Shown here: positions 34,874-48,156 of the stretch, in pieces
Layout of the letters: each line of letters opens with the position of its first letter
How positions within the stretch are numbered: the first letter of the stretch is position 1
NCBI GenBank assembly: GCA_020736575.1
Contig: JAGPYM010000015.1
Coordinates: 956,635 to 1,020,634, forward strand
Direction: 5' to 3'
Length of the DNA: 64,000 nucleotides
DNA from: Thelonectria olida
Taxonomy: Eukaryota > Ascomycota > Sordariomycetes > Hypocreales > Nectriaceae
The notes under the pieces: generated by a model
Told to the model about the DNA's origin: nothing
The model's database searches: none
The model's input: only the letters and a program-made list of their open reading frames with translations
Translations under genes and position numbers: made by a program

Positions 34874-37800
34874 TTACCACAGCATCCATAGACACAATTT
34901 GGAGAATTCAGTTTCCTCAAATGGAGCATCCTTGAGATCTGGTCTCAGTGCTGCTCGTAGACCCAATGCCTTCTCTCTGCAAGCGCTAGCTTCGCCTTGC
35001 ACGCCTCGGTCTGAATGGATTTCTGCGAGCTTGTACAAGGCTCGAGCTCTTTGACCCTCTCCTTCAACAAAAGTCTCAGATATGCCCACAACTTCTTCGA
35101 GCATTTGCCTGGATGGTGAGTTAGAAGGGAATTCGTGACACTGATTGCAATGAACGGAACACTTACGTCGCTGAGCTCACATGGCCATCTTTCAACAACA
35201 TGGAAGCGACATCGTACTGCGAGTCGCATGTCTTGAGTCGGTTTCCGAGCAACTTTCGACGAAACGCTAAGGCCTTCGATGCTAGTTTCAAGGCATCAGT
35301 CGATCGTCCCTGGGCAAGGCGGATACGAGACAATAAGACCATATCGCCCGAGAAACGGGGATTTCCAGTGCTGAGGAAGGTCTCATCAGTAAAGTCTTTC
35401 AGAGACGGGCATTTCGCAAGCATCTTCTCTGCTTCGTCAGGGCGGCCCATGCGAAGAAGGAGACTCGACATGTTACTATACGAGTTGCCGATTCTGTCGC
35501 TGTTGGCCTTGAGCCTAAGACGAATTGCCTCTTGGTGCGACGTGAAGGCAAGGTCCAATTCACCCATTTCAGTGTATGCTAGAGCAACGTTGTTAAGACT
35601 GTAGGCAATGAAAGGATCCTCAGGCCCAAGGCTGGCCTTCCGTATCTCTAGGGCACGTGTGAAGGGCTGTAGGGCCTTGGCAGGTTGGGTCAGATCCAAG
35701 TCGATGAGGCCACCAAGGTCGATAGCGCTTGCATACTCCAGGCTTGTTTTGTCCTCGAAAGTTGAAATTGCTTGCTCAACCATTCCTCTAGCGATGATGT
35801 ACATTTCACTCTCGTAGAGGTACCTATACAGAGATGCATGAGCAGAAGGATAGCAGTGTACGGGCTGAATATACGTACCAACTGCATCTTAACAGGAGGT
35901 CAGCATACTTTTGGCGATCTCCTGGCTTCTTAGCCGGAATTTTTGCGAGCTGGACAAGCTGGTAGACATGAGGAAGGCATTTCTCACATCGCGTCCACGC
36001 CGCAATCTGGTGGCCGATATCCGTGCTAGAGTGATCTGGAAATCCCCAACACAGCATGTGGACTACGGCATCAAAGTACTTGATGCTCTCCGACTCGCTA
36101 AGCCTCTTTTGAACTGCCGATTGCACCAAGCGATGGATCGAAAGGATTGCCAAGTCGCCTGCTCGATCGATGAGGGCTGCTCGGAGAAGGTTCTCGGATG
36201 CATCACCGACGCTGTCAAGACAAGATTAGCACAGGGCTTTGGAAGCGTCGTAGAACCAGGAGGATGACGCTTACTCCATTTCGTCAGACAGAAAAGAAAA
36301 CTCATCATCGATGTCTTGAGAACCCTGCAGCAAGATGTCCTCAGAGATACCATCCGGGTCAAAGAACGAGAGCAAGTTCAGAAGGCTGGTGGAGGTATCG
36401 GTCAACTTCTCAAAAGACACGTTCCAAACTGTGCTCAGTGTATGCTCGTAATCACTGCCAGGGGCTTTTCGTGCATCGATCTTGGTAGAGTGACGCTCGT
36501 ACAGCGGTAAGAACTCTTTTAGAGACATCTTTCTCTGCTTGATGAACCCGCCGATCTGAGTGAGAGCCAAAGGTAGTCCGCCAAATGTCTTGCTGATGGC
36601 AAAGGCGTGTTGCTCATCGTCTGGCGAAGTGTGATGCAGATCAAGTGCCCTTAGAAGCATCTTACTGCCATCCTCTTCACCTAGTGCATCAACTTGCACA
36701 TGCTTCGTCACTAGAGACGTGGCAACAGTGAAATCTCGCGTTGTGAGAAGTACCGAACCATGAATGGTACCCGGCCATACCGTCTTCAAAGCAGTGGAAT
36801 CGTCCGCATTGTCAAATATGATGAGGTAGTTGGATTCTGCGGCAGTCAGAATATGATTACAATAGCAAATGACCATTAGATTAGAATGACGAACTTGTGG
36901 TCAGCCAGCTTTTCAGCTTGTAGATGGCTGCAGCGGCGTCTTTCATTTCTTCATCGCTTCCCAACAACCCGAGGCCGTCGGCAATGGTGCGACAGCTCTG
37001 TCCAATTGCAATGGAGTTATCGGCTGCAATCCACAGGATAACGTCGAACCTGTCCAGGTTGCGATAGGCGTATTGGAGAGCAATCTGCGTTTTGCCGACG
37101 CCGCCCATACCGAACAATGCTACGGATTTGGGCGAAGACGCAGGGGCTTCCGGGCCCAGGGACGCGCCAATCGTACCCAGGACATCTTCGCAGCCGCTGA
37201 ACTTGGTATTGGCGCCAAAAGGGATGTTGTTGTACTGAATTGTCTTGGCGCCGTCCGTGCTGCTCATCTTCATGGTACCCAGGAGCTCCAGGACTTCTTT
37301 GTAATAGGTTTCGTCCTTGCGCATCCGCGCCAGGTCGGCCTCGCTTTCTACGCTCGACGACATGCGCTTTATGCGCATGATTGTCCGCGAAAAGTCATTG
37401 CGAAAAGTTTGCCATGCATTCTTTCTCAACACCAGATGAGGATTGGTGCGGAGGAAGCGGATAGCCCGGGCGTAGAAGCAGATGATCTCGCAGTACACGT
37501 CCAACAAGGCCTGTTGGAGTTGGCGGTTTAGTGGCAATGTCTGTTCGTAGACCTGCAACCGCGGAAGTGTCAAACTGAGCTCCTCCAGCATGTCAAAAAC
37601 ATCCTGGAGAGTCTCCGCGGCTGAGGAGGCATGCGAAAGGATCAGCCTTATGCTGCCCCAGACAGCCGCAGTCAGGGCCGCATCGGTCCCGAAGCACAGG
37701 GCTAGGACCGCCGAGAAGTCGTCAACAAACTTGAGCTTTGGGGCAATCCTGTTGAGAGAGAGTACCCCAGCGTGGTGGCCCGGGGCGGCGCCTTGGATGG

Positions 37801-38003
37801 AGGAAAACGAATTGATCAGCTCGTCGAGAGTGTGGACTTTCTGGATGGTTTGATAATCCTCGGCTGCCTGTAACTCTTCTCGGTACTTTTCCAAGGCTTG
37901 GTGCCACAGTGGGCTCGCTGCTTGGCTGGATCGAATAGCGTCAGCATCCTCTCTTCTCTACGTCTCTAAGACTCTTGATGAATGAAACTCACCTCTCAGC
38001 CAT
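34874..38003 (-). CDS. NLR-like STAND protein: DUF7708, NB-ARC, TPR repeats
   Basis: Six exons, 38003..37993, 37925..36895, 36836..36275, 36211..35879, 35823..35167 and 35108..34874, encode 942 aa; all five introns (55-67 nt) are GT-AG and in phase. Residues about 60-200 resemble DUF7708 (ALTAAVWGSIRLILSHASS, LEELSLTLPRLQVYEQTLP), an N-terminal domain of many fungal NLR-like proteins. The NB-ARC ATPase follows: P-loop GMGGVGKTQIALQYAY (about 278), Walker B-like YLIIFDNADD, sensor VLLTTRD and GLPLALTQIGGFI. The C-terminal 350 residues form TPR-like helical repeats (PFIAYSLNNVALAYTEMGEL, GNSYSNMSSLLLRMGRPDEA). Fungal NLR-like proteins act in non-self recognition and regulated cell death. All ATPase motifs look intact. 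Exon 1 codes only 11 nt (MAES) and needs transcript support. Confidence 0.88.
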
Positions 38004-39013
38004 GTCTGCTCGTTCACACAGCCTTGCCTGTTGTCTAAAAACCAGAAGTTGACAAACATGAGGCAAATTCCGCCAAAACTCCAGCCAGAGGGGGCGCAGC
38101 CAGGCCTAGAGCGGGGAAACTCGCAATCGCAAAACGGCCCCTAATGCGCCACGCTGGGCTGCTCGATAAGTTACTTAGGCACAGTCCTGCGGAGGTTAAC
38201 ACGGGCACGCCGCACACCATGGCGTAGAGCGGAATGCAGGGTGCGACCACAATACGTACTAGGTAGTTAGTACATGTACAGGACCGGCTGTAGGTACGAA
38301 GTACGGTAGTTACATAACTTTGTCGGAGGAAAGGTACGAGATGGGCGGAATGCGCCATTCCTCCTTATCAGCATGGTCACAGAGGTCAGACAGGTCAAGT
38401 TTCAAGCAACCAACAACCCAACAACCCAACCAACCAATGAGCGAATGTAGTCGTCCTGCTGAATCAAGGGTCTACCACCCACCCCCGCAAGCCACCAGCG
38501 CCTAGACCCCAACCATTCTCATAGGCATGTCAGATGGTTGCACAGTGGAGGTCATCAGCTGAGGGCGACGGGCCGGGGCGACGGCGCGGCCTCTGGAGCT
38601 ATGCCTCAATTTCAGGCGGCTCTTTTCATCGGCCCCTGCAAAACGAGATGGCCATTCGTATTAGCGCCTTCAAGCTGTAAGTTCCCGTGAAGCTATCAGT
38701 TAGCTCCTCTAAATTAGCCTGATGCGGTGTGGTCTAGAAATAGAACCAACGACGGGGTCGTGTCACCAGGAGGGGAAGATGGGGGGGATATCTGCAGACT
38801 CCCTTTGCTCTTGATTGCTGAGGTCTTCCAATATAAAGGGAAGGCACCCCTCGGCAATTCAGCCTGGAATGGACGCAGTTCTCGTGCTTCGGGCAGCCTG
38901 GAATCAAGACATGATGCGCTCTCGCTCTCGCTGCTCTTCATCATGGCCTCGACTAATCAATCTTTCGGTAGTATAATCCTCCACGTAGCGAGTTCTCGCC
39001 TAAATAAACTAAT
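38004..39013. promoter_or_regulatory. Shared divergent promoter region between NLR-like and membrane-protein genes
   Basis: About 1 kb between the divergent starts. It contains a short CCAAC/AACCC-rich run at about 38,405-38,437 and GTAC-rich sequence around 38,255-38,340. No coding frame is convincing. Confidence 0.4.
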
Positions 39014-40285
39014 ATGAGGTACCTAGAAATGTCCTCGCGGGGTTGCACAAGTACGACTAGCCCCCTTGAAGCGGACCCGGATCCCACCTTCGGAGACCTT
39101 CCGTGGTACCGCTGTTGGTTGTACCAGCAAATCCGCGGCCAACCGCAACGATTGTTGCTGGCTCTGCCGAACATGAAGTGCGACGAAGAATCGGGCTGGG
39201 ACACGCATTTCATCCCCCTATGGAACAAAGTCAGAGAACTTGTGCTGGTCCCGGAACCGAAAACCATCGATAGCATTACAGACACGCTCGTCGAACTCGG
39301 TGCCATGTCCGTCAAGGATAATTACGAAGCCTACCAGTCAGCCAAGGAACTTATCTTCTCGATCCTAGGCTGGCAGACGATGCTCTACAAACCCGACCTT
39401 CTCTCTTGTGCGACTGGAGGATTTAACCTTCTCGATGAGATGGACGGATACCACGGCGAAACGCGGGTATGCCTTAACCAGCCTGCTCTCTCGGGCAGAT
39501 CCGACCTACCCAGCTTCCTTCTTGGGTTCGGCATGATGCTTCCACCAAGAGACTATTGCGCCTTTGACGACACGGATGACAAGAGGCTATTCAACAACAC
39601 GAAAGTAGTCATATCTAAGGAACTCAATGCCCACGTCCTGACCAAGGTTTGTGGTGTCAGGCTTCAGTGGGTCGACTCTCTCTCCTGTCATCTGGAACTG
39701 GACAGGCAATCTGGAACTCTCTTTCTCTATCGCTACCCCTCATTCTGCGTCTCGAGCCTTCAAAGGCGAGATGGACAGGACCGGCGAAAGTGTGCTATTC
39801 ACCGCTGCGGGTTCGAAAGACCTGGATCAGTGCCCTGGGCCAGCGAGGAGGATGTCACCGAGCTGCTTCAGGAAATTTTACTCACCTACCGCCTACTTTT
39901 CGGTCAAAGCAGGCGATCAAGGAGTCTGTTTCGACGGCTACGACCGTGGGCATGCATCCCGAATGAAGGGCATGATCAATTCCTGTCTATGATTTGCGGC
40001 AGAAAGCAATTCAATTGCCCAGTTCCGCTCATTGAACGAGAGGAGTACAACGTGGCGGGTGATTTCCGGCACCTTCGGAGTAGAATCGTGCGATTGAACA
40101 ATTACGCGTCGAGCAGGAAGCCTCGCTCCATCCGACAGCTGTGGCGAGACAAGCGCGACTCTACGGCTTGGCTCGCGCTTTGGAGTGTCCTAATTTTCGG
40201 TTCGGTGAGCCTTCTGGTCGGAGTGATTTCAATGGTATTTCAGATTATGCAATATGTTCTTGCCCTTCGGCAAGGTCAATCTTGA
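39014..40285 (+). CDS. Fungal orphan protein with C-terminal membrane anchor
   Basis: A single exon of 423 aa; the ATG at 39029 (MSSRGCTSTT) is an alternative start. The body is soluble-looking with Trp-, Leu- and Cys-containing segments (WYRCWLYQQIRGQPQ, GWDTHFIPLWNKVRELVL). Near the C-terminus RKPRSIRQLWRDKRDSTAW leads into one strongly hydrophobic helix (LWSVLIFGSVSLLVGVISMV) and a short tail, so it is probably tail-anchored. Similar RDKRDSTAWLAFW-plus-helix endings recur in poorly characterised fungal families found in variable genome regions; this is from memory of the general pattern, not a search. Function is unknown. It starts about 1 kb from the NLR-like gene and ends within 30 bp of the AT-rich, RIP-like block. 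Confidence 0.72.
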   Translation: MRYLEMSSRGCTSTTSPLEADPDPTFGDLPWYRCWLYQQIRGQPQRLLLALPNMKCDEESGWDTHFIPLWNKVRELVLVPEPKTIDSITDTLVELGAMSVKDNYEAYQSAKELIFSILGWQTMLYKPDLLSCATGGFNLLDEMDGYHGETRVCLNQPALSGRSDLPSFLLGFGMMLPPRDYCAFDDTDDKRLFNNTKVVISKELNAHVLTKVCGVRLQWVDSLSCHLELDRQSGTLFLYRYPSFCVSSLQRRDGQDRRKCAIHRCGFERPGSVPWASEEDVTELLQEILLTYRLLFGQSRRSRSLFRRLRPWACIPNEGHDQFLSMICGRKQFNCPVPLIEREEYNVAGDFRHLRSRIVRLNNYASSRKPRSIRQLWRDKRDSTAWLALWSVLIFGSVSLLVGVISMVFQIMQYVLALRQGQS

Positions 40286-40648
40286 GTGTACCTGTACGCA
40301 GATGAAATGGAGTTTATTTAAAAGCTTTAAATAATTGGGAAAGGGTTCTATTAGAGGTATAATATAATATAAATAATATAAATTATTAGCTTTTTTAATA
40401 ATAATAAAAGTATAGCTAGTAGCTAGAAATATTATTTTTTAACCCTAAAAGGTATAATCTATTTTTAGCTTAAGAGCTAGTATTATCTAATTATATTATA
40501 TAATAAACTAATAGAAATATTATAATAAAATAGCCAAGCTATTATTTAGCTTTTAATTTTTTTTTAAATATATTCTCCTTAGGTTTTTATAAATACTTAT
40601 TTAGTTTAATTAGTTTAATATAAGTAGGAAAAGTAAAAGGTAATAATT

Positions 40649-40864
40649 TAATTATAAGGAGCTAAGTTATAAAGGCCCCGCTACAGGCCGGCTTCGAGCT
40701 ATAACTAAGGAACGGGCCAACCTGTAAATTAGTTAGCCCAGCCCTAATAGGCAAAAGGGGATCTAGCGGGCACTAGTAGAGCGCCCGCTAAATTAAAGTC
40801 TTATAATATACTAATACCTACCTATTTTATTTCTAATCTCACCCTAATTAATAACCCACTTATA
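40649..40864 (+). repeat. Element A 5' LTR
   Basis: It starts TAATTATAAGGAGCTAAG and ends ACCCACTTATA. Internal blocks such as GGCACTAGTAGAGCGCCCGC are shared exactly with 48157-48372. Differences between copies are mostly C/T and G/A. TG...CA ends have probably mutated to TA...TA. Confidence 0.85.
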
Positions 40865-42985
40865 ATTCTTTAACTTTTATACCTTATAATAACTAGCGCA
40901 AATTAAAATAGAACGGAATAAATTAAATTAATATTAAAATAGTACTAACTAATATAATAACCTTATATATATATAAAGAGAATAATTAGTAATTATTCCA
41001 CACTTAAAAGTAGTAGGAGCCCTAGTTCTAATAGAATACCTGCAGGATATAAAATATATCCAACTAGTTATAGCGCGGGACCTAATACTAGTATACCCCT
41101 AAGGCCACTAGGGAGGTATTATATTAAATAGGGCAATTAAATAACTCCTATAAGAGAGTATAAAATATATAGGGAGCAATTAGAATAAAGCAGACCCCTA
41201 TAGGCTATCCGGAGGAAACTTATATAAAGTATATATAGGAGGCTAGCTTAATGCGCGCTTACCCTCCTTAGGAATCTCAATCTACTTTTAGTACTTATAT
41301 AATTAACTATTACTATAAGGCATATATACTTTATAAAAAGACTACTACCTAATATTATATATTATAATATAGCCCTAAATGGAAATAGAAGTGCTATTAT
41401 AAATTATATAAAAATAAAAAAAAACTAATAAGAATATATAAAGATAGTAAAAAAAGTAATAAGTAATTATTTAAAAGTTATTATAATACCTTACTAAAAA
41501 TAGTATAATATTAGTACTATTACCTAAAGGATATAATAAGCCCCTAAGTTATAATTGTAAGATTTTAATAAATAAGGCTATAATAATAAAAATAGAAAAC
41601 TAGATTAAAACTATTAATTTAGTAAATAAGCTCTAATTAAATAGTATAAAAAAGTAGTAAATTAAATAGGTAATAAATAAGTTAAACTATTTAAAATAAA
41701 TATAATAGTATAATATTTAAAAGAAAGATTTTATATAAAAGGATTTTTTAAAATTTATTTAATAAAAGTATTTAAATTTAAAACTAAATAAAAAGCAATT
41801 ATAAAAGGGCCTAATAAGCTTATATTAGGGCGACCGCTTATTAATAAAATACTTTAAAAAATAGTATATACTTTATATTACACTTAATATAAAAAACTTT
41901 AAAAAAGATAAAAAGAGATCTTTCCAGTTATATTATAAACTATAAAACAATTTAAAAGATAAAATTAATATATAATAAATCCTATTAATAGTATAAGGAG
42001 TTTAATATATAAAGCTAAAATGCTATAAGAGTATATAAAAAGTAGTAAGTAGCTATAAAGTAAAAGCTAAAAGTATAGTAGGGCCCTAGGCAAATAGGGT
42101 TTATAAAAGGCACCCTATTAGAGTTTTTTAAAAAAATAAGAAGGTACTAAAAAACAACTACCTTAAGCGCTAGCAAACTAGTATAACTAAAGGTTCCTAA
42201 GCAGTTTAATAAGGCAAGTCTCCTTAAAACACTTTAGTTAGCACCCCTCTATATAAGGGCCGCTATAAGATCATTCCCTAGGAATATTAATACTTTATAA
42301 CTAGAACTATTTTAATTATAACAAGCCGGGCCACCTAGTATAATTTTATAAGGTACTAAAGTTTATAAGATAATTAGAAAATAAGCTTATAAGAAGGCTA
42401 AGTAAATAGGTTAATATAATTTAAATACTTTAAAAAGAGGTAAACTTATTAGAAAATAAATAGGTATAAAAAGAGCTATTAAACTGCCTATATTAAAATA
42501 AAAGCAATATTAATTAAATAAGTAGTTTAGGGAAGGGCGATTGTTTTATAAAATAATTAAAAGGAAAATATACAAATAGATATAAATACTATAGCCCAAG
42601 TGGACCTTATTAATATAAACTTAATTTAAAAAATAAAGCTCTCCCTTATATAAAAATAGAAGGTATTAAACTTAATTAGCTATTAGAAAGATATAAAATT
42701 ACCTAATTAAGTATACTAGTTAATATTCTTTTTAATAGATTATTAAAATTGCTTATAAAAGCTATAATAACTATTTATAAAATACTTATACTTAAAAAGT
42801 ATTAGAAACTTACTATTATTAAATAACTTAATAGATAAAAAAGGAATTATAATTAATATATATATTTAAATATAGAATTATAAGCTAGTTTTAATTATAA
42901 ATCTAAAATTGCTAGTAAAAGAAATTATAAAAAATAGAGAAAAGGCTTATATTTTTTATATTTATAGTATATTAGCACTAAATAA

Positions 42986-43710
42986 GTGCCTAATATCCGC
43001 CTTAAAAAAGAGACCTTAAAAGGGAATAGAGTCCTCCTATTAGAATTAATATTTAAAGTAGGGGCTTTTAATAAGAATATAGTAAAAGAGCTTTTAATAT
43101 TAAAAGGGGCAGAATATATAATTAACTTACACTTAAATAAAAAGCTACCTTATAAACTAATTTACCCTATAAGTAAAAAGTAAAAGGAGATCTTATAAGA
43201 ATATATTTATAAAAACTTAATAAATAGCTATATTAAACTATTAGTAAGTAAGGCAGGCGTGCTAATTCTATTTATACTTAAAAAAGATAAAATGCTATAA
43301 CTATATATAAACTACTAGGAATTAAATATTATAATAGTAAAAAATAGATACTTATTACTACTAATAGATAACTACTAGACTATCTAACTAATATAAAATA
43401 AATTTAAAAATTAATATTTAAAATGCTTACTATTATATTTAAATTCAACTAAAAGACTAATAGAAAATAGTATTTTATATAAAATATAAACACTTTAAAT
43501 ATACTATTATACCTTTTAAGCTAATAAATATACTTATAATATTTTAAATATATATTTATTAAATATTAAGTGGATATTAAATATCTATTATATTATATAT
43601 TTAAATAATATTATAATTTACTTTTAAATAAAAGACTAATATATAAAAAATATAAGAAAGGTATTATAAAAGCTAAAATAGTTCTAGTTATATATAAAAT
43701 TATTAAAATG
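42986..43710 (+). pseudogene. Element A reverse transcriptase relic
   Basis: Frame 2 reads LPYKLIYPISKK, a stop, then SKAGVLILFILKKDKML, stop, LYINY, stop, ELNIIIVKNRYLLLL. This matches the gypsy RT pattern [27 protein letters not shown]. Further on in the same frame YLNNIIIYF at 43598-43624 stands where the catalytic YLDDI-I-S motif belongs, so both catalytic aspartates (43604-43609) are now asparagine. Not functional. Confidence 0.8.
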
Positions 43711-45259
43711 CGCATTTTACTAATAGAAAGTAGACTTTTTAGGGTATTATATCTTTTTAAAAAGTATAAAAATAGAGCCAAGTAAAATATAAGTAGTTAT
43801 AAAATAGCTACGCCCTCTAGCTTTAAAAACATATAAATATTTCTAGGGTTTTATAATTTCTATTATAAGTTTATTCCTATTACTTTAAAAAGACTAGCCT
43901 ATTAATATTAATATTAAAAGGGAGTGAGAATAGTAAGAAGTTAGGGATTTTTACTAGCTATAAAAAGTAAAAAAGGCATTTAAAAAACTAAAAATACTTT
44001 TTATTTAGTAACTATTTTATACTATTAGGACCCTATACTACCTATTAAAATAGAAACTAATATATTAGAAAAGGATTATTAAGTATTTTATTTTAATTAT
44101 ATAAAAACTAGTAATAGCCTATTACCTACTAGTTTAAAAAGCTATTAGATACTAAGTAGTAATAGTATACTAGCTATTAGAAACTGCTTACTATTATTAA
44201 AAGTTTAAAATATTAAAATTACTATTTAATAGGGCTATTAAGAAAGTTCTTACTACTAATAGACTATATAGCCCTAAAAGGTATAATAAACTTATTAGTA
44301 TAAGACCTTTATAAAAGCTTACTAAATAGGTATACAATTAGTACTATTTAATTTTAATATTAAATACTAGCTAGGAAATAAAACCCTATAAATAAACTAT
44401 TAAAAAGACCTAACTATATAAAAGAAAAGTAAAATATAATAATATATTACTTATACTAATAATAAAATTATATCTAATAAATAAGCTTCTACTAGACTTA
44501 TATTAAAAGATTGCCAGCTTAAATAGTAAGGTAAAACTAAAGTATAAGGAGATTATATAAGCTTATATTTAAGTAGTAAGGGCAAGTCTAATAGGGCCAC
44601 TCCTAAAAGAGGTTTCCTTACTTTTAGGTTAATAGTAAAAAAGAAATCCTTATAACTTAAGGATGTAAAATGTATTAATTTTTATAATTATAATATATGC
44701 CGGAAGGCTATAAGAGATACTATACTAGTAATAGAAAGGGCTCCCTAGAAATAGGTAGATTTGTAATATTAAAAGGACTTAAAAGAAGCTAGGGTTATTA
44801 TTCCAAAATAGTATATTCCATACTAAGTAATAAGAGAGCTTATAAAAGATAAAATAGCATTTCTTACCTAACTATTAAATATATTAGAAAACTAGTTAAA
44901 AAACTACAAGCTAATAATCCATTCTATTAAATATAATTATTAAAATTATAATAAGCTGCTAGAAAAGTAAGGTACTACTAGTATAATATAAATAATATAC
45001 TATTTTTTAAAAGAAGGCTAGTAATTTTAAACTAATAGATATTATATAATAAATCTTATAATAATATTATAATAACTTAAAAGCGGGATATATAAGCCTA
45101 GTAAAAACTTTAAAATTAATTATAAGAAAGTTTTACTAGTAAGGTATTAGTAATAATATTAAAAGCTATACTACTTACTACTAGTAGTATTAAAAAGTGC
45201 ACTTATTAAGATATAAGTTATATAAGTAGCTAACCCTACTACTAATACTTATATATTTA

Positions 45260-45545
45260 TTTTAAAAATTAATATAAATTTTATTATAAGGCTGCCTATA
45301 AATACTTAAGTAAATAGTAAGAAATATAATATAATCCTTACTATTATATATTATATAATAAAATTTATAATATTTATTCTAATAGAAAAGATATTAAATA
45401 TAATATAACTAGTATAATTAATTTATAAGTATATAAAATATAAGTTTAAGAGTTTAAAAGAAATTATAAGTAATTAAAATAAACTATTTATAAGTGCATT
45501 TTAAGCAGACTTAATATAAAAACAAGCAATTAAATACTAGCTTTT
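45260..45545 (+). pseudogene. Element A integrase core relic
   Basis: INFIIRLPINT at about 45271 replaces the usual MDFI-GLP motif, with Asn (45277-45279) for the first catalytic Asp. EIISN, stop, NKLFISAF at about 45460-45505 replaces IVSDRxxLFxSxF, with Asn at 45472 for the second catalytic Asp. Both lie in one frame, which differs from the RT frame, so indels also occurred. Confidence 0.7.
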
Positions 45546-48145
45546 AATAGTATACTACTTATAAATAAATAGCTAAATAAAAAGGATATATTAAATATTA
45601 AAAAATATTTATATATATATACTAGGGAGTTATTAGAAAGATAGGCTATATAGCTTATAAAAGCTAGCTTTATATATAATAATAGTTACTATTAAATAAT
45701 TAGAGTATTACTAATATAAGTACTATATAAGTACTATTTTAAAATAGTTAATTATATATTATAAATAATAATTAAAATGTAAAATATAAAAAATATATTA
45801 TTATATTATAAAAAGTGTAAGTAAATATTAAATAGTATTAGTAATAAGTAGTAAAAGCTTAAGTAAGAAATTATAATAAAAAGTATTAAATATAAGAGTT
45901 TAAAGTTAGTTAAGTTATTAGCTTATTAATAAAAAACTTTTAGTTTAAATATAGGAAACTAGCATTTAAATATATTTAAATAGTAGTAGTAAAAAATATT
46001 AGAAGCTAGATATATTATATACACTTATTAAAATAATACTAATAAATATATAATATATTTCCTATTAGCCTGCTTAAATTATAAAAAGTAGTAAAAGAAA
46101 TATAAAGTAAGGCTTTAAAAAGCTTCCTACTATTAGAAGAGAAAGAGAATAAGTAGGAGGTTAAGGAAATTATAATATATAAAAATATTACAAGTAAGTA
46201 TTTCTATTAAATAAAATAAATAGGCTAGCTAGTTAAATATAATATATAAGAGTTTAAAAAGCATTTAAAAAATATAAAAAGAAGCTAGTAAGCTATTATA
46301 TATAAAATAAAAGGATATATAAAAAATAAAATAATTAACTATTTAATAAAAGTAATAAGCAGCTGCTAATATAAAGGCATTCTATTATAAGCTATTATAA
46401 GGCTATTAATATACCTAACTACTAATAATTATAAGAAAAGTAATAATAGCTATTAAATAGTAATAGTAAAGTAGCTAATTAAAATAAGAATACTTACTAA
46501 TTAATCTAATATTAAACTATATAATAATAGTAATAAACTGCTCTTCCCTAAAAGGAATACTAATAAGTTAGTTATTAAGGGGCGCCTCCTATAATAAAGT
46601 AGGGTAAGTAGAAAGGGCAATTTTAACTTAAAAGCTAGAAGTACTAGTAGATAAAGGGCTAGTAATAATAGGAGAAGCCTTACTAATAATAGTAGGCTTA
46701 ATAAAAGGAACTATAAAATAATAGAGCTATAAGAAGTAATAAAAAGCCTAAATAAAAAGAGACTATTTGCTTATATTAAATATAATAGTATAAAAAGAAG
46801 TAGGGGACCTAATTAAATAGAAATAAAAATAGTTAGGAGTAATAGTAGTAGTAGTATAATAAATAGAATGCATATTAAAATAGCAAACTGTAATAGTAAG
46901 AGTAGCCTTATTATAATATTTCTAAACCTTAGCCTTATATTAGGGGAGAAGAATATTAAATTAAACTAGAAAAATACCCTTATTATTAATACCATAAGTG
47001 GAGGTAGTTTTAATATTATAAAAGAAAAGGAAATAATTTAATAAAATTAAAATAAATAAAATATTATAAGTATATACTAGCTATATAATTTTAATTAATA
47101 TACTAATCTACTTAAAATTACTAAAAATAGAGGTAGGGAGAAGGTAGTATTAGAAATATTAAGTAAAACTTAATAATGATATAATAAAATAAATATACTT
47201 ATAATAATAAAAAAAGAGTAACTAATTTATATTATAATATAGCCTCTTATAATATATATTAAATTATAATAGTATTAAAAGTAATATTATAAAGTAAAAT
47301 TTTAATAGGGTTAGCTAATATATTAGAAAAGTAGTATTAAATAAATATAATAGTAATAGTAATATAATATATATATTAAAGCCTAAGTAGAAATAGAGTA
47401 AGATTATAAAAAAGATTAGGAAAATAAGTAATAGAAAGATAATAATAAATAGCTTAAAAGTAGTTCTAATACTAATAGGTATAAAGAATAAGTTTAAAAG
47501 GGACTTAAAATAATAAGTAAGGCAAGCTAGTAGTAAGAAGAGGGGTATAAACTATAAAATACTTAATATTAGAAAAAGTATATAATATATAATAAGTACT
47601 ATTAAATAAAAAGACATATTTAATAAAGCTGCCCTTATATATAATAACTATATAAGGGAAATAGGTGATGCTATTCTATTAAAAGAAGATATTACTATTA
47701 TAATTTAAGCTAAATAGAAGATTCTAAATATTAAATCCTAAAAGATAAAAAGGTAATAGGGCAGAAGAAATATAATAGAAATATAAAAGAGATAGTAAAA
47801 GGTAGAGAGTATATAGTATATAATTATAAAAAAAGAAAAAAAAGAGTAAAATAAAATAATAATATAAAAATATAAAAAGAATAAGTAAAATAGTATATTA
47901 AAAGTCCTATAAGCTTAAAAAGAAAAAAAGAAAGAAAAGAAATTATAATATAAAAAGAGGGGTTTTATAATTATAATAATAAATAAGGTAATATATAGTA
48001 ATATATAGCTAAATAGAGAATAAACAAACAATAGTAAACTAGCTAGGCTATAATTAATTAAAGCTATTTATAACTACTAAATAATAATAAATAGATAATT
48101 ATACAAACTACTAATAGAAATAATAGCTTAAGGACTAAGCCTTTT

Positions 48146-48156
48146 AGGGGGGGAGA
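48146..48156 (+). other. Element A polypurine tract
   Basis: AGGGGGGGAGA immediately precedes the 3' LTR, the standard place for the primer of plus-strand DNA synthesis. It has escaped mutation because it contains no CpA or TpG. Confidence 0.75.
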
